A model generated the notes under the pieces. It was not told the DNA's origin. It did not search any database and saw only the letters and a program-made list of their open reading frames with translations. Position numbers and translations under genes: made by a program. From NCBI RefSeq assembly GCF_030167905.1, contig NZ_JARGNA010000006.1, positions 124,001 to 188,000 of the forward strand: a DNA stretch of 64,000 bases, given 5' to 3'. The DNA is from Flavobacterium terrisoli (lineage in GTDB: Bacteria; Bacteroidota; Bacteroidia; Flavobacteriales; Flavobacteriaceae). Below, piece after piece: positions 35,101 to 43,322 of this stretch (positions are counted from its first letter, which is position 1; every line of letters starts with the position of its first letter).

Positions 35101-35307
35101 TGTGTTAAAAGCGGTAAAGGTTACAGTTACTAATTCGTCGGTGTTGGTTGGACAGATGGTAACTGTATAATCTGAGCTGTCTGCATAATTGGCATTTGGT
35201 CCTGCCGGATCGGTAAATGTTCCACCGCAAACAGGTTCTTGACCTGAGGCGCTGAAAATGGATACCAATAAAATAGACCAAAAAGTGAAGAGTAGTTTTT
35301 TGTTCAT
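32161..35307 (-). CDS. T9SS-secreted protein with three CUB-like domains
   Basis: 1048 residues from the ATG at 35307. The first eight codons of the longer reading are rejected because they precede the signal peptide MNKKLLFTFWSILLVSIFSASG. Three CUB-like domains of about 115 residues (VCGGTF, NYADSSDYTVTICP, WDALYVFNGNSI, FTSSSPDGCLTFRFRSD) are nearly identical to each other. FN3 segments (CPKPTLLTVADITTSSATLGW) separate them. A calcium-site-like DDNNNGVKDTGE, a DUF7619-type module (WDPNDKMESHGD to IYFDANPAVVTN) and a type A sorting domain (LFPNPASNRVEIS to KKLVIQ) follow. It is probably a cell-surface binding protein. The C-terminal half is paralogous to the proteins at 5126 and 35366. Confidence 0.9.
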   Translation of the reverse strand: MNKKLLFTFWSILLVSIFSASGQEPVCGGTFTDPAGPNANYADSSDYTVTICPTNTDELVTVTFTAFNTEATWDALYVFNGNSISAPQIASTNPAANVPGGLAGGYWGTVIPGPFTSSSPDGCLTFRFRSDNTINRPGWIADVTCALPPTCPKPTLLTVADITTSSATLGWTENGSATNWEVIVLPCGSPAPSAVTSGTSTTTNPHVLSGLNSFTCYNVYVRAVCAETDLSNWSTLATFTTLMAPPVCGGQFADFEGPNANYANNSDVTTTICPTVPGDVVTVTFTSFNIEATWDALYVFNGNSIASPQIASANPAANVPGGLPGGFWGTVIPEPFVSSSPDGCLTFRFISDDVVNRPGWIANVTCGPPPTCPKPTALIVTNITPTTFTVGWTENGTAVQWECLITPAGSPIPTPNETGTVVTANPAIFTGLVPNTCYTVYIRSICGENDISLWSTGVNFCTQPEPPVCGGIFVDNGGPNGNYANSSDDTYTICPTNPGEVLTVIFNFFDLEETWDALYVFDGNSIDAPQIASSNPAANVPGGLAGGFWGTAPPGPFTSSSPDGCLTFRFRSDNAVNRAGWIAEVICAQDADKILLVAYVDDNNNGVKDTGESLFPNGSFVYQQNDSGTDINGYSPTGQFAIYDTNPANSYDFSYQLQPEYAAYYSATATTYNDMSIAVGSGTQFLYFPVTLTQAYNDLSISIAPLSAPRPALNYQNKIIYRNNGVSATDGTLTFVKPTPVTISNISQTGVTTSPTGFTYNFTNLQPNETRTIIVTMTVPTIPTVSLNQLLTANATISAPANDINMANNASANSQAVVNSWDPNDKMESHGDKIRINEFTSNDYLYYTVRFQNNGNASAIDINIEDLLNAQLDEESVRMVSASHNYTMRRTGNLLAWEFKNIYLPSSTVNPNGSNGYVQFKVKVNPGFQVGDIIPNNASIYFDANPAVVTNIFNTKFINALDNATFNDGNLVLFPNPASNRVEISLINTAESISKIVLYDLLGKAVKTVPVLSNDNITVDVSSLSKGVYLIEINTENNLKTIKKLVIQ

Positions 35308-35328
35308 AGTTGGTTGGTTTTTGACTAT

Positions 35329-35336
35329 CAAATATA
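35329..35336 (-). promoter_or_regulatory. -7 box of the CUB-domain protein gene
   Basis: TATATTTG on the minus strand, a perfect match, 21 bases before the ATG at 35307. No TTG is found at the -33 distance. Confidence 0.45.
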
Positions 35337-35365
35337 ATTGATTTTGCTTTTGGTTGAGCAGTTAT

Positions 35366-37381
35366 CTATTTAATAATTAACTTCTTAGTTGTTTTTTTGT
35401 TGTTCTCAGTCGATAACTCCAGTAAATACAATCCTTTAGCAAATCCGGAAAGATTAAAGTTGATTTCGGCAGTCATATTTTCTGTTATCGAATATATTTT
35501 TTTACCTGAAATATCATAAAGATTTACACTTGAGATTACTTCATTTGAGTTGGTTATCGTAATGAAATCGCTTGCCGGATTGGGATACAAACTAACATTA
35601 TTGTTTTCAAAGGAATCATTGCCCAGGCTTTGAACAAATTCCGTATTAAAAGTATTGGTCACAATCGCCGGGTTAAAATCAAAATAAATAGAAGCCGTAT
35701 TTGGAATAATATCCCCGATGGCATAGCCCGGTTTTGGCTTGATTCTGAACTTAACATAACCATGGCCATCATCAGTGTTAATAGTACTTGGTGGCAAATT
35801 GATATGGTTGAAATTAAAGGTCAGTTGGGAACCGCTTCTTATGGCATCTACATTATGGCTTGCGTCAATCAGCTCAAAGGTGCTTTCGTCTAACTTATTG
35901 TCTAATGCATCGATGACTCTTATAAACTCAGCCGCAGCCGTACCGGTGTTTTCAAAGCGAATGGTATAATTCAGATAATCATTGGTGCCAAAATCGGCAA
36001 AAACAATTCGATTGCCATGGGATTCGGTTATATCATTCGGGTCATAGGAAGCCACAATAACTGAAGAAAAAGAAGATGAATTGTTTCCTGAAACAGCATC
36101 ATTGGCTGTTTGAATAGTTCCACTACTAGTCACTAATTGCCCTAAAGTAACCGTAGGTAGCGTAGGGACTAAATAATCAACATAGATTGTTATATTTTCA
36201 TTAGGTTGCCAATATGTAAAATCATAAGTAAATCCGGTAGGGGTAATCACAGGGTCAGGATCTGAACTTGGTGGTGCTGATATTGCACTGATGGTCAGAT
36301 TAGGATCTTTGGTAAAAGTTAAACTAGCATTTGGAATAACGAGTTCGCCAGTATTTCTAAGATAGACACCAACTCTGTAAGTATAGCCTGGTTTAGGCTG
36401 GTTCCAGGGGTAAAGAGAAACACGGGCATCAGAAAAAGGAGCGGTTTGAATGACAGGAAAATAGAGTGTAGTCCCAAGTGTATTGTTGGTAAAATCAGTG
36501 TAAGAGGTGCCACAGGTGAAATAGGGTGTAAAATCACTATTTATGGCATAATTAAAGTCATAAGAAGTATTATAGATAGGGTTGTATATATAATTGTCTC
36601 CATAATTTGAACTGGCATATATGTCATTACCGGAATTGTTGACCTGATAAACAAAATTACCATATTGGAAAGGTAATTCATCATTATCCTTTATCCCATT
36701 GTTGTTGCTGTCGATAAAAGCGGATATGACAAAATAATTGGAACAACTGTTATTAATCAAACAATCATAGTCTTCTTGAACGGTAACTTCGTCTAACAAC
36801 CAGCGGTCACCGTCTAAGGATGAAGAAGACTGAGTATATTTTTTAACAAAAGCAATATAAACAGTTGTGCCCGCATAAGCTGATAAATCAACAAACTTAG
36901 CTTCATAAACATAGTGATTTGAACTTAATTCACTCTCCGTAAATTGAGCAACTAGGGTATATGCATTAGGGTCATCTTGCTGAGCCGATGCGGGAGCAAT
37001 CTTTATTTGGTATAGGGTGCCTTGGTCGCCCATGGTCCAGCTTCTGCTTTGAAAACTCAAAACATCATCTGTATTTATGGTTATCGCCGGAGTGGCTAAA
37101 TAATCCTCTGAAGTATTTCCCTGACCTATGTTTTCCCTGGTAATATAAGCAGCATTGGCCCCCGAATACTGTATCGTAGGCATACCAACAGTGTTATTTA
37201 TTTTCCATCGTTCGGCTTGTCCTACACCATTATCAAACACCGCCCAATTACCACTGCCTAAAGTCCAGTTGGTGGAAGGTACAGGATCCGGCCCGGAGGT
37301 GTTTTCAAAGCCTTCGTAAAATTGGGCTGAAACACTGTTTGAAATGATAATAGTAACAAATAGGAGTAATAGTTTTTTCAT
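35366..37381 (-). CDS. T9SS-secreted protein with MAM-like (choice-of-anchor J) domain
   Basis: 671 residues with signal peptide MKKLLLLFVTIIISNSVSAQ. Residues about 21-205 form a choice-of-anchor J/MAM-like jelly roll (FYEGFEN, WTLGSGNWAVFDNG, EDYLATPAI, RSWTMGDQGTLYQIKI, DGDRWLLDEVTV). A segment with DSNNNGIKDNDELPF, a DUF7619-type module (YDPNDITESHGN, YTIRFENTGTAAAEF, IYFDFNPAIVTNTFNTEFVQ) and a type A sorting domain (SLYPNPASDFITI to KKLIIK) follow. It is probably displayed on the cell surface. It has a full consensus promoter of its own. Confidence 0.9.
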   Translation of the reverse strand: MKKLLLLFVTIIISNSVSAQFYEGFENTSGPDPVPSTNWTLGSGNWAVFDNGVGQAERWKINNTVGMPTIQYSGANAAYITRENIGQGNTSEDYLATPAITINTDDVLSFQSRSWTMGDQGTLYQIKIAPASAQQDDPNAYTLVAQFTESELSSNHYVYEAKFVDLSAYAGTTVYIAFVKKYTQSSSSLDGDRWLLDEVTVQEDYDCLINNSCSNYFVISAFIDSNNNGIKDNDELPFQYGNFVYQVNNSGNDIYASSNYGDNYIYNPIYNTSYDFNYAINSDFTPYFTCGTSYTDFTNNTLGTTLYFPVIQTAPFSDARVSLYPWNQPKPGYTYRVGVYLRNTGELVIPNASLTFTKDPNLTISAISAPPSSDPDPVITPTGFTYDFTYWQPNENITIYVDYLVPTLPTVTLGQLVTSSGTIQTANDAVSGNNSSSFSSVIVASYDPNDITESHGNRIVFADFGTNDYLNYTIRFENTGTAAAEFIRVIDALDNKLDESTFELIDASHNVDAIRSGSQLTFNFNHINLPPSTINTDDGHGYVKFRIKPKPGYAIGDIIPNTASIYFDFNPAIVTNTFNTEFVQSLGNDSFENNNVSLYPNPASDFITITNSNEVISSVNLYDISGKKIYSITENMTAEINFNLSGFAKGLYLLELSTENNKKTTKKLIIK

Positions 37382-37401
37382 CGGTCAGCAATTTTGGAAA
37401 C

Positions 37402-37431
37402 CAAATTTAACTGATTTTGAACAAACTACAA
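37402..37431 (-). promoter_or_regulatory. Promoter of the MAM-like T9SS protein gene
   Basis: On the minus strand TTG (37431-37429), a 19-base spacer and TAAATTTG (37409-37402), a full consensus match, 20 bases before the ATG. Confidence 0.75.
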
Positions 37432-37446
37432 TGCTACTTATAGGAA

Positions 37447-38661
37447 TTATTCCGTGATTTTTTTAGCTACGATAAATCCGCTGGTCCAGGCGTTTTGAAA
37501 GTTAAATCCGCCGGTAATGGCGTCGATATTGACAATTTCTCCGGCAAAAAATAAGTTTTCATGCAGCTTGCTTTCCATCGTTTTGAAGTTGATTTCCCTT
37601 AAATCAATACCGCCGGCAGTCACAAATTCTTCCTTAAAAGTGCTTTTGCCATTCACTTGAAATTGCCCGTTGGTGAGTTGGTTCGCCAAATGGGTCAATT
37701 GCGTTTTAGTCAAATCAGCCCATTTGGTTTCGTCCGAAATGCCGGAAGCCAAAACCAAACTTTCCCACAAACGATTCGGAAAGTCAAAGGGCGATTTTTT
37801 ACTGACTACTTTCTTGGCATGTTCCTGCTTGAGTTCTTTTAGTGTTTCCATCGCTTCGTCAAAAGTGACGTCGTTGAGCCAATTGACTTCTATGACAAAT
37901 TGGTATTTTTTTTCGGCCAAAATAATCGCGCCGCAAGCGGAAAGCCTTAAAATTCCGGGACCGCTCATTCCCCAATGGGTAATCAATAAAGGCCCAGAGG
38001 CTTCCAACTTAGTGTCTTTGACTTTGACTGTGGCGAACGCCGAAACGCCCATCAAATCTTTAATACGGGTATCTTTGATGTTAAAAGTAAACAGCGAAGG
38101 AACCGGTGGCACAATAGTATGATTCATACTTTGGAGCATTTCCCAAATTTTAGGATTGCTGCCGGTGGTCATCACCAGTTTTTGGCAAGAATACATTTCG
38201 TGATTCGTTTCCACTTTCCAGTAATTCTCACCGTGAAAAAGCGATTGTACACTCTGGCCGGTTAAGACATCGATTTTTAATTTTTGGGTCAGGCCCAAAA
38301 AGCAGTCGATGATTGTTTGTGACGAATCTGAAGTTGGGAACATTCTGCCGTCATCTTCAATTTTCAGTTCAACGCCATGCTTCTCAAACCATTCAATTGT
38401 ATCGCCCGAGCAGAACTTATGAAACGGTCCGCGCAATTCCTTTTCGCCACGCGGATAAAATTTGACCAAATCATTTGGCACAAAACACGCATGGGTAACA
38501 TTACATCGTCCGCCACCCGAAATTCGCACTTTTTCCAAAACGGTTTTACCGCGCTCCAAAATAGCGACTTTGAGTTTAGGATTATTCTCGACGGTGTTGA
38601 TGGCCGTAAAAAAACCTGCCGCACCGCCGCCAACAATAATAATGTCATAGTTTGAATTCAT
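37447..38661 (-). CDS. HI0933/BaiN-family FAD-dependent oxidoreductase
   Basis: 404 residues. An N-terminal Rossmann motif IIIVGGGAAGFFTAI (residues 7-21) binds FAD. KVRISGGGRCNVTH is the HI0933 family signature. TGGFNFQNAWTSGFIVAKKI near the C-terminus is the second dinucleotide motif. The physiological substrate of this family is mostly unknown; a few members reduce bile-acid-type or other enone substrates. The start overlaps the stop of the upstream GDPD gene by 4 bases, placing it at the 3' end of the maltose operon. Confidence 0.9.
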   Translation of the reverse strand: MNSNYDIIIVGGGAAGFFTAINTVENNPKLKVAILERGKTVLEKVRISGGGRCNVTHACFVPNDLVKFYPRGEKELRGPFHKFCSGDTIEWFEKHGVELKIEDDGRMFPTSDSSQTIIDCFLGLTQKLKIDVLTGQSVQSLFHGENYWKVETNHEMYSCQKLVMTTGSNPKIWEMLQSMNHTIVPPVPSLFTFNIKDTRIKDLMGVSAFATVKVKDTKLEASGPLLITHWGMSGPGILRLSACGAIILAEKKYQFVIEVNWLNDVTFDEAMETLKELKQEHAKKVVSKKSPFDFPNRLWESLVLASGISDETKWADLTKTQLTHLANQLTNGQFQVNGKSTFKEEFVTAGGIDLREINFKTMESKLHENLFFAGEIVNIDAITGGFNFQNAWTSGFIVAKKITE

Positions 38662-39305
38662 ATTCGCTCGGGAAAATCTGTAATGATACCGTCAACGTTT
38701 AACGATTTCACAAAGGTAATATCTTCCGGCTCATTTATCGTCCATGGGAAAACTTTAAAATGCTTGTCTTTCATTTGCGCTACATTTTCTCTCGAAAGCA
38801 AATGATAATGAGGATGAATGGAGTAGGCTTTGATGAATTTGGCGAAAGCCAGAGCCAAGTCCAAATCAGTCTCGGTTAAAACGCCAATGCGAATGTCGTC
38901 ATCGTGAAAACGGATTTCCTGCAACGCATTCCAATCAAAGCTGGAAATGAGGATTTTATTTTTGTCGAAAGTGTTTTTGTCAATCAAATCCAAAACGCTT
39001 TTCGTTGCCGAAAAGGCTTTGATTTCAACATTGATTTCACATTGGTTATGCACCAATTCAAAAACATCTCTTAAGGTTGGAATGCCCAAATGTTGCAGCT
39101 CTTTGGCGGAATAATCGGAAACCAAACCTGTCTTCGGAGTGGTTCGGTCAACAGACTGGTCGTGAATCACCATCGGCATTTTATCCAAACTTAGCTGAAT
39201 ATCGAGTTCAATCATGTCAACGCCCAAATCGATGGCTTTTTGGAAGGAAGCCAAAGTGTTTTCGGCTGCATGGTCTTTGGCACCGCGATGACCGATTTTG
39301 AGCAT
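38658..39305 (-). CDS. Glycerophosphodiester phosphodiesterase
   Basis: 215 residues of TIM-barrel GDPD. It opens IGHRGAKDHAAENTLASFQKA, with catalytic His6 and Arg7 and the usual PENT motif changed to AENT. LGVDMIELDIQLS follows with metal Glu and Asp, then MVIHDQSVDRTT with the second catalytic His. Strands with VEIKAF, PWTINEP and DGIITDFPERI complete the barrel. It hydrolyses glycerophosphodiesters to glycerol-3-phosphate and an alcohol. There is no signal peptide, so it is cytoplasmic. It lies 2 bases after the GH13 lipoprotein gene and overlaps the flavoprotein gene. Confidence 0.92.
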   Translation of the reverse strand: MLKIGHRGAKDHAAENTLASFQKAIDLGVDMIELDIQLSLDKMPMVIHDQSVDRTTPKTGLVSDYSAKELQHLGIPTLRDVFELVHNQCEINVEIKAFSATKSVLDLIDKNTFDKNKILISSFDWNALQEIRFHDDDIRIGVLTETDLDLALAFAKFIKAYSIHPHYHLLSRENVAQMKDKHFKVFPWTINEPEDITFVKSLNVDGIITDFPERI

Positions 39306-39307
39306 GG

Positions 39308-40951
39308 TTATATTTTTTCGAGTAGGACTATCGTAAAATCAGTATTCAAAGAAACTTTGCCGTTTTCAACTACGGTTTCCGTGTTTGAATAGGCATCTTT
39401 GACTTTCGTTCCGTTGGCAAAAATGGTTCCGACAGCCATTTCTTTTTGACCTTTTGGCAAATCCAACCCAACGACAACTTTATCGCTGTTGTAACTTCTG
39501 CTGAACACATAAGGCGATTGCGAAATCATTTGGTGAACACCGGCGCCAACAGCCGGATGGTTTTTTCTGAACATACCCAGCAATTGGTAATGCATCAGCA
39601 ATTTGTTTTTGAAACGGTCGATTTTTAAGTCGCCAAAATTCATAAACGAACGCAAAGTCGCATCACCTTGTGCGCCTTCAATTTCCAATGAACGGGCGGT
39701 TTCGTCTCCGTAATACACTTGTGAAATTCCGGGCGCCAACAATAATTTGGTTCCGGCTTCAAAGGTTTTTTCACGTTTTTTGTCAAAAGGATAACCATCA
39801 TCATGTGAGGTTGTATAGTTCATTACGGTGTTGCCTTTCAAATCGTTTTGCAGGATGTTAGAATATTTTGAGAACAATTCTTCATAGTTCATTTTGGCTT
39901 CATTCCTGAAATCAAAATTGATTAATCCGGTGAAACCATTGGCGTAATAATCTACTTTTTTATCGCCAAAATCATATAGTCTTTTGGCACCGATATTATA
40001 GCCATAGACTTCACCAACGGTAAAGAAACCATTGTTGTCTAACACTTTTGAAGGATTTTTTTTCTTGAAATCGGCGAAAGTCTTGTCACATACTTTTTTG
40101 AAATCGGCCCAAACGTCTTCAGTCGTATGTTTGGCGGTATCAACACGGTAACCATCAATCCCATAATCGGTGATATAATCCGAAAGCCATTTCATGATGT
40201 AATATTTCGGCGCACGAGGATAACCGGTTTTTTTGAAAAACGCATCCAATTCGGCTACTTCCTGTTCGTAACGGCCTTCCTTTTTCCATTTATCGGCTAA
40301 CATTGGAGGCAAAGAAACGTTTTCATTGCTTTCCGTTTTCACATCCGGAAGGTTTTCAACGAGTGTACAATTGATATAAGTGTCGTATGATTTGTAAGTG
40401 CATTTTGGCGAAGTTCGAACCCAATCACTTGGATAAACCGGATCCAATTCGGTTACCGGTCCGGTGTGATTGATTACAGCGTCGAGCATGATTCGGATGC
40501 CTTTGGCATGGGCTTTATCGACCAATTCCTTTAAATCTTCTTTGGTGCCATAACTTGGGTCAACTGCTGTCCAGTCTTTGGTCCAATAGCCGTGAAAACC
40601 ATAAGTGTTTCCTGTTCCTTCATCTACTGAACCGTGAATTTGCTCCACGACCGGTGTCATCCAAATGACGTTGATGCCTAAATTGGTAAAATAACCTTCG
40701 TCCAGTTTTTGGATTACGCCGCGAATGTCGCCACCTTCAAAACCACGCAATACTCCGGTGGGTTTATTGCGATTGATGATTTTGTCATTCGCCGGATTGC
40801 CGTTTTGGAATCGGTCAATCAACAGGAAATAGACATTGGCACTTTCCCAAACAAAAGGCGTCTTGGTTGGTTGATTTTTGGTTGTTTCTTTAGTCGAATT
40901 ACAACCCAACAGTAGGAGTGAAGCGGAAAGCGTAAGCAGTATGTTTTTCAT
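39308..40951 (-). CDS. GH13 alpha-amylase family lipoprotein
   Basis: 547 residues from the ATG at 40951, with lipoprotein signal MKNILLTLSASLLLLGC. The GH13 conserved regions are present: LDAVINH (region I), YGIDGYRVDTAKHT (region II, nucleophile Asp), FTVGEVYGY (region III, acid/base Glu) and NYTTSHDDGYPF (region IV, transition-state Asp), plus a C-terminal beta domain. It cleaves alpha-glucans at the membrane facing the periplasm or the cell surface. No acidic export signal follows the lipid cysteine (CNSTKE), which favours a periplasmic side. It starts 4 bases after the GH31 stop, in the middle of the maltose operon. Confidence 0.93.
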   Translation of the reverse strand: MKNILLTLSASLLLLGCNSTKETTKNQPTKTPFVWESANVYFLLIDRFQNGNPANDKIINRNKPTGVLRGFEGGDIRGVIQKLDEGYFTNLGINVIWMTPVVEQIHGSVDEGTGNTYGFHGYWTKDWTAVDPSYGTKEDLKELVDKAHAKGIRIMLDAVINHTGPVTELDPVYPSDWVRTSPKCTYKSYDTYINCTLVENLPDVKTESNENVSLPPMLADKWKKEGRYEQEVAELDAFFKKTGYPRAPKYYIMKWLSDYITDYGIDGYRVDTAKHTTEDVWADFKKVCDKTFADFKKKNPSKVLDNNGFFTVGEVYGYNIGAKRLYDFGDKKVDYYANGFTGLINFDFRNEAKMNYEELFSKYSNILQNDLKGNTVMNYTTSHDDGYPFDKKREKTFEAGTKLLLAPGISQVYYGDETARSLEIEGAQGDATLRSFMNFGDLKIDRFKNKLLMHYQLLGMFRKNHPAVGAGVHQMISQSPYVFSRSYNSDKVVVGLDLPKGQKEMAVGTIFANGTKVKDAYSNTETVVENGKVSLNTDFTIVLLEKI

Positions 40952-40955
40952 ATGA

Positions 40956-43319
40956 TTAGTATTCAATTTTAATTTCAGGCGTTGTGCCTTTTTTCCATGT
41001 TACCGGAATTTGCAAAGGTTCGTGGAAGGTTTTGAAGAACAATTCGTTGCCATTGACAAAAATGCGTTTGGCTTTGATATTGTGGATGAGCACGGAAACA
41101 TTTTTATCGATAGCCGAATAGTTTTTGCCCACGGTTGCGTTCAATTTTAGAATTAATGTTGAGCCGTTGTTAATACTGATAAAATTAAGCAGTTCGTATT
41201 GTCCTTTTTCAAAAGCCTGCGGCGTTTCGCCATTGTCGTTGTATAATTTTCCGGTGGAAGTTTTTACCGTTTCATCAAAGTAAAAATGCAAATCAAAATT
41301 GTCCAAGGAATACTTCGAAGCATTTTGAATCGTAGCAATCATTGGGACAAAACTGCCACCGCGAACAAATGTCGGAATGTATTCTTCTTCTACTTTTACA
41401 GTTTCGGTTGCGCCGGCTGAGTACTTTTTGCCATTATGGAAATCAAACCAATTGTTGCTTTTTGGGAAATAAACTTCAGTAGAAGTTACACCTGCTTTGG
41501 TGATTGGTTTAATCAAAAAAGCATTACCCCAAAGATAACTTTCCTTTTCGTTGAGCAGCTTTTCATTGGTTGGTTCTTCGAAGAATAACGGACGCATCAA
41601 AGGCGTTCCTTTTTGGTTGTTTTCGAATGCCAAAGTGTAATTGTAGGGCATCAATTGGTAACGAAGTTCTACCGATTTTTTGGCTTTGGCCTTAGTCTGA
41701 ACATCTTTATAAGCGACTTCCGAAGCTACATCCTCCTGCGCATGCGGACGGAAAACAGGATTGAAAACGCCATATTGCAACCAACGCAAATACAATTCGT
41801 TGTCGAAATAATCTCCGGCAAAACCGCCTAAATCCGAGTGCATATAAGCCATTCCCTGCATTCCCATTTGCATCGCGATTTCCATTTGGGATTGCAATCC
41901 GCCCCAACTTCTGGAAACATCGCCGCTCCAAGGCATCATTCCAAAACGTTGTGAACCCGAATAACCGGCACGCATCAGGATAAATGGCCGTTGGTTTGGA
42001 AAATCTTTTTTGTAACCGTCAGCGATTAATTTGGCCCAATGGTGACCATAAATATTGTGGACTTCATCTGCTTTTCCTGCTGCGGTCATGGCTTTGGATG
42101 GGAAAACTTCAGGTTCGCCCAAATCGCCCCACATACCGCCAACGCCTTGGTTGATCAAACGTTTGTATACATTCCAAAACCATTGATTGCCTTCGGGTTT
42201 GAAGATGTCAACCACACTGGTATTTCCAAAATAGAAATCCCAGGTTGCCGGTTTTCCGGTTTTGTCGGTGACCAATATTTTTTTATCAACGGCTTCCTGC
42301 CATTTGGTTGAGGTTGTCAAAATAAACGGTTCGGTAATCAATATCGTTTTAACACCTTTGGCATTCAAATCGGCTATCATTTTCTCCGGATTAGGAAATT
42401 GGTCTTTGTCCCATTCGAGATTACCCATGGTGCCCTGAACGGTTTTGCCAAACCAATACAAATCCAAAATAATAGCATCCACCGGAATGCCGTCACTGTT
42501 AAATCGGTTAATGGTTTTTTCTACTTGTTCCTGGTTGTGATACCCAAAACGGCTCGAGAAATTTCCAAAAGTCCAGCGGGCAGGCATTGGTTGTTTCCCG
42601 GTCAAATCAGTATAATTCGACACCAAATCTTCCCAAGTATCGCCGACGATTACCTGATAAGTTTTTCGACCCGAAATGGTTTCGTATTCTAATGTGTTGT
42701 TATTTTTACTATCTAAATCCAAGTAGCCAATCGCGGCATTGTCGAAATGCACGGCGTACAATTTGGAAGACAAAACCACCGGAATACAGAAATTCATCAG
42801 CTCGGCTTTGGTTTCGTAACCATAATGCGCGCGGTTGTACAACTGCAGACGATTCCCACGGCGGTTCATGCCTAAAGCGCGTGCGCCACCACCATATAAA
42901 ACTTCGGACTTGTCGAGGTTAAAGGATAAAGTCTCGGTAGAATCTTTTTTGGTATAACCCAATTTTTCTGAAAACAGCAATTCCTTTTTAGAATTATAGA
43001 CAATCTGAAAAGGCGATTTGTTGACAATAACCGTAATCCCTTTGGTGTGTAAAATCAATGAATTGTCGTTTTTGACGAATTCGGGTTTTATTTTTTCAGG
43101 TGTTTTGACAACAGCATGCGAATTGGCGTTAAATGTTTCTCCATTCGGCACAAAAGAAGTTTCAATGATCTTATCAGAATAAGGTTTGATTCGATAAGTT
43201 CCGTCATTGGTTTTGACTTCCAAAAGATTGTTCTTCCAACTGTGGGAAAGGTATTTTCGATTCGCATTTTGGGCAAATGCAATGGAAGAAACAAGTAATA
43301 AGAAAAGTATTCTTTTCAT
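40956..43319 (-). CDS. GH31 alpha-glucosidase
   Basis: 787 residues with signal peptide MKRILFLLLVSSIAFAQ. N-terminal beta domains precede a TIM barrel with GIPVDAIILDLYWFG, GGMWGDLGEPE near residue 394 (nucleophile Asp), FILMRAGYSGSQRFGMMPWSGD near residue 467 (acid/base Asp, in two pieces), and distal beta domains. It removes terminal alpha-linked glucose from maltodextrins, probably in the periplasm, giving glucose. This is the SusB-like step of a Sus system, done here by GH31. It lies 3 bases after the SusA-like gene. Confidence 0.94.
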   Translation of the reverse strand: MKRILFLLLVSSIAFAQNANRKYLSHSWKNNLLEVKTNDGTYRIKPYSDKIIETSFVPNGETFNANSHAVVKTPEKIKPEFVKNDNSLILHTKGITVIVNKSPFQIVYNSKKELLFSEKLGYTKKDSTETLSFNLDKSEVLYGGGARALGMNRRGNRLQLYNRAHYGYETKAELMNFCIPVVLSSKLYAVHFDNAAIGYLDLDSKNNNTLEYETISGRKTYQVIVGDTWEDLVSNYTDLTGKQPMPARWTFGNFSSRFGYHNQEQVEKTINRFNSDGIPVDAIILDLYWFGKTVQGTMGNLEWDKDQFPNPEKMIADLNAKGVKTILITEPFILTTSTKWQEAVDKKILVTDKTGKPATWDFYFGNTSVVDIFKPEGNQWFWNVYKRLINQGVGGMWGDLGEPEVFPSKAMTAAGKADEVHNIYGHHWAKLIADGYKKDFPNQRPFILMRAGYSGSQRFGMMPWSGDVSRSWGGLQSQMEIAMQMGMQGMAYMHSDLGGFAGDYFDNELYLRWLQYGVFNPVFRPHAQEDVASEVAYKDVQTKAKAKKSVELRYQLMPYNYTLAFENNQKGTPLMRPLFFEEPTNEKLLNEKESYLWGNAFLIKPITKAGVTSTEVYFPKSNNWFDFHNGKKYSAGATETVKVEEEYIPTFVRGGSFVPMIATIQNASKYSLDNFDLHFYFDETVKTSTGKLYNDNGETPQAFEKGQYELLNFISINNGSTLILKLNATVGKNYSAIDKNVSVLIHNIKAKRIFVNGNELFFKTFHEPLQIPVTWKKGTTPEIKIEY

Positions 43320-43322
43320 GGT

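Noticed and set aside
42399..42922. Plus-strand frames antisense to the GH31 gene
   Set aside because: They are shadows of a well-supported glycosidase gene and show no family motif.
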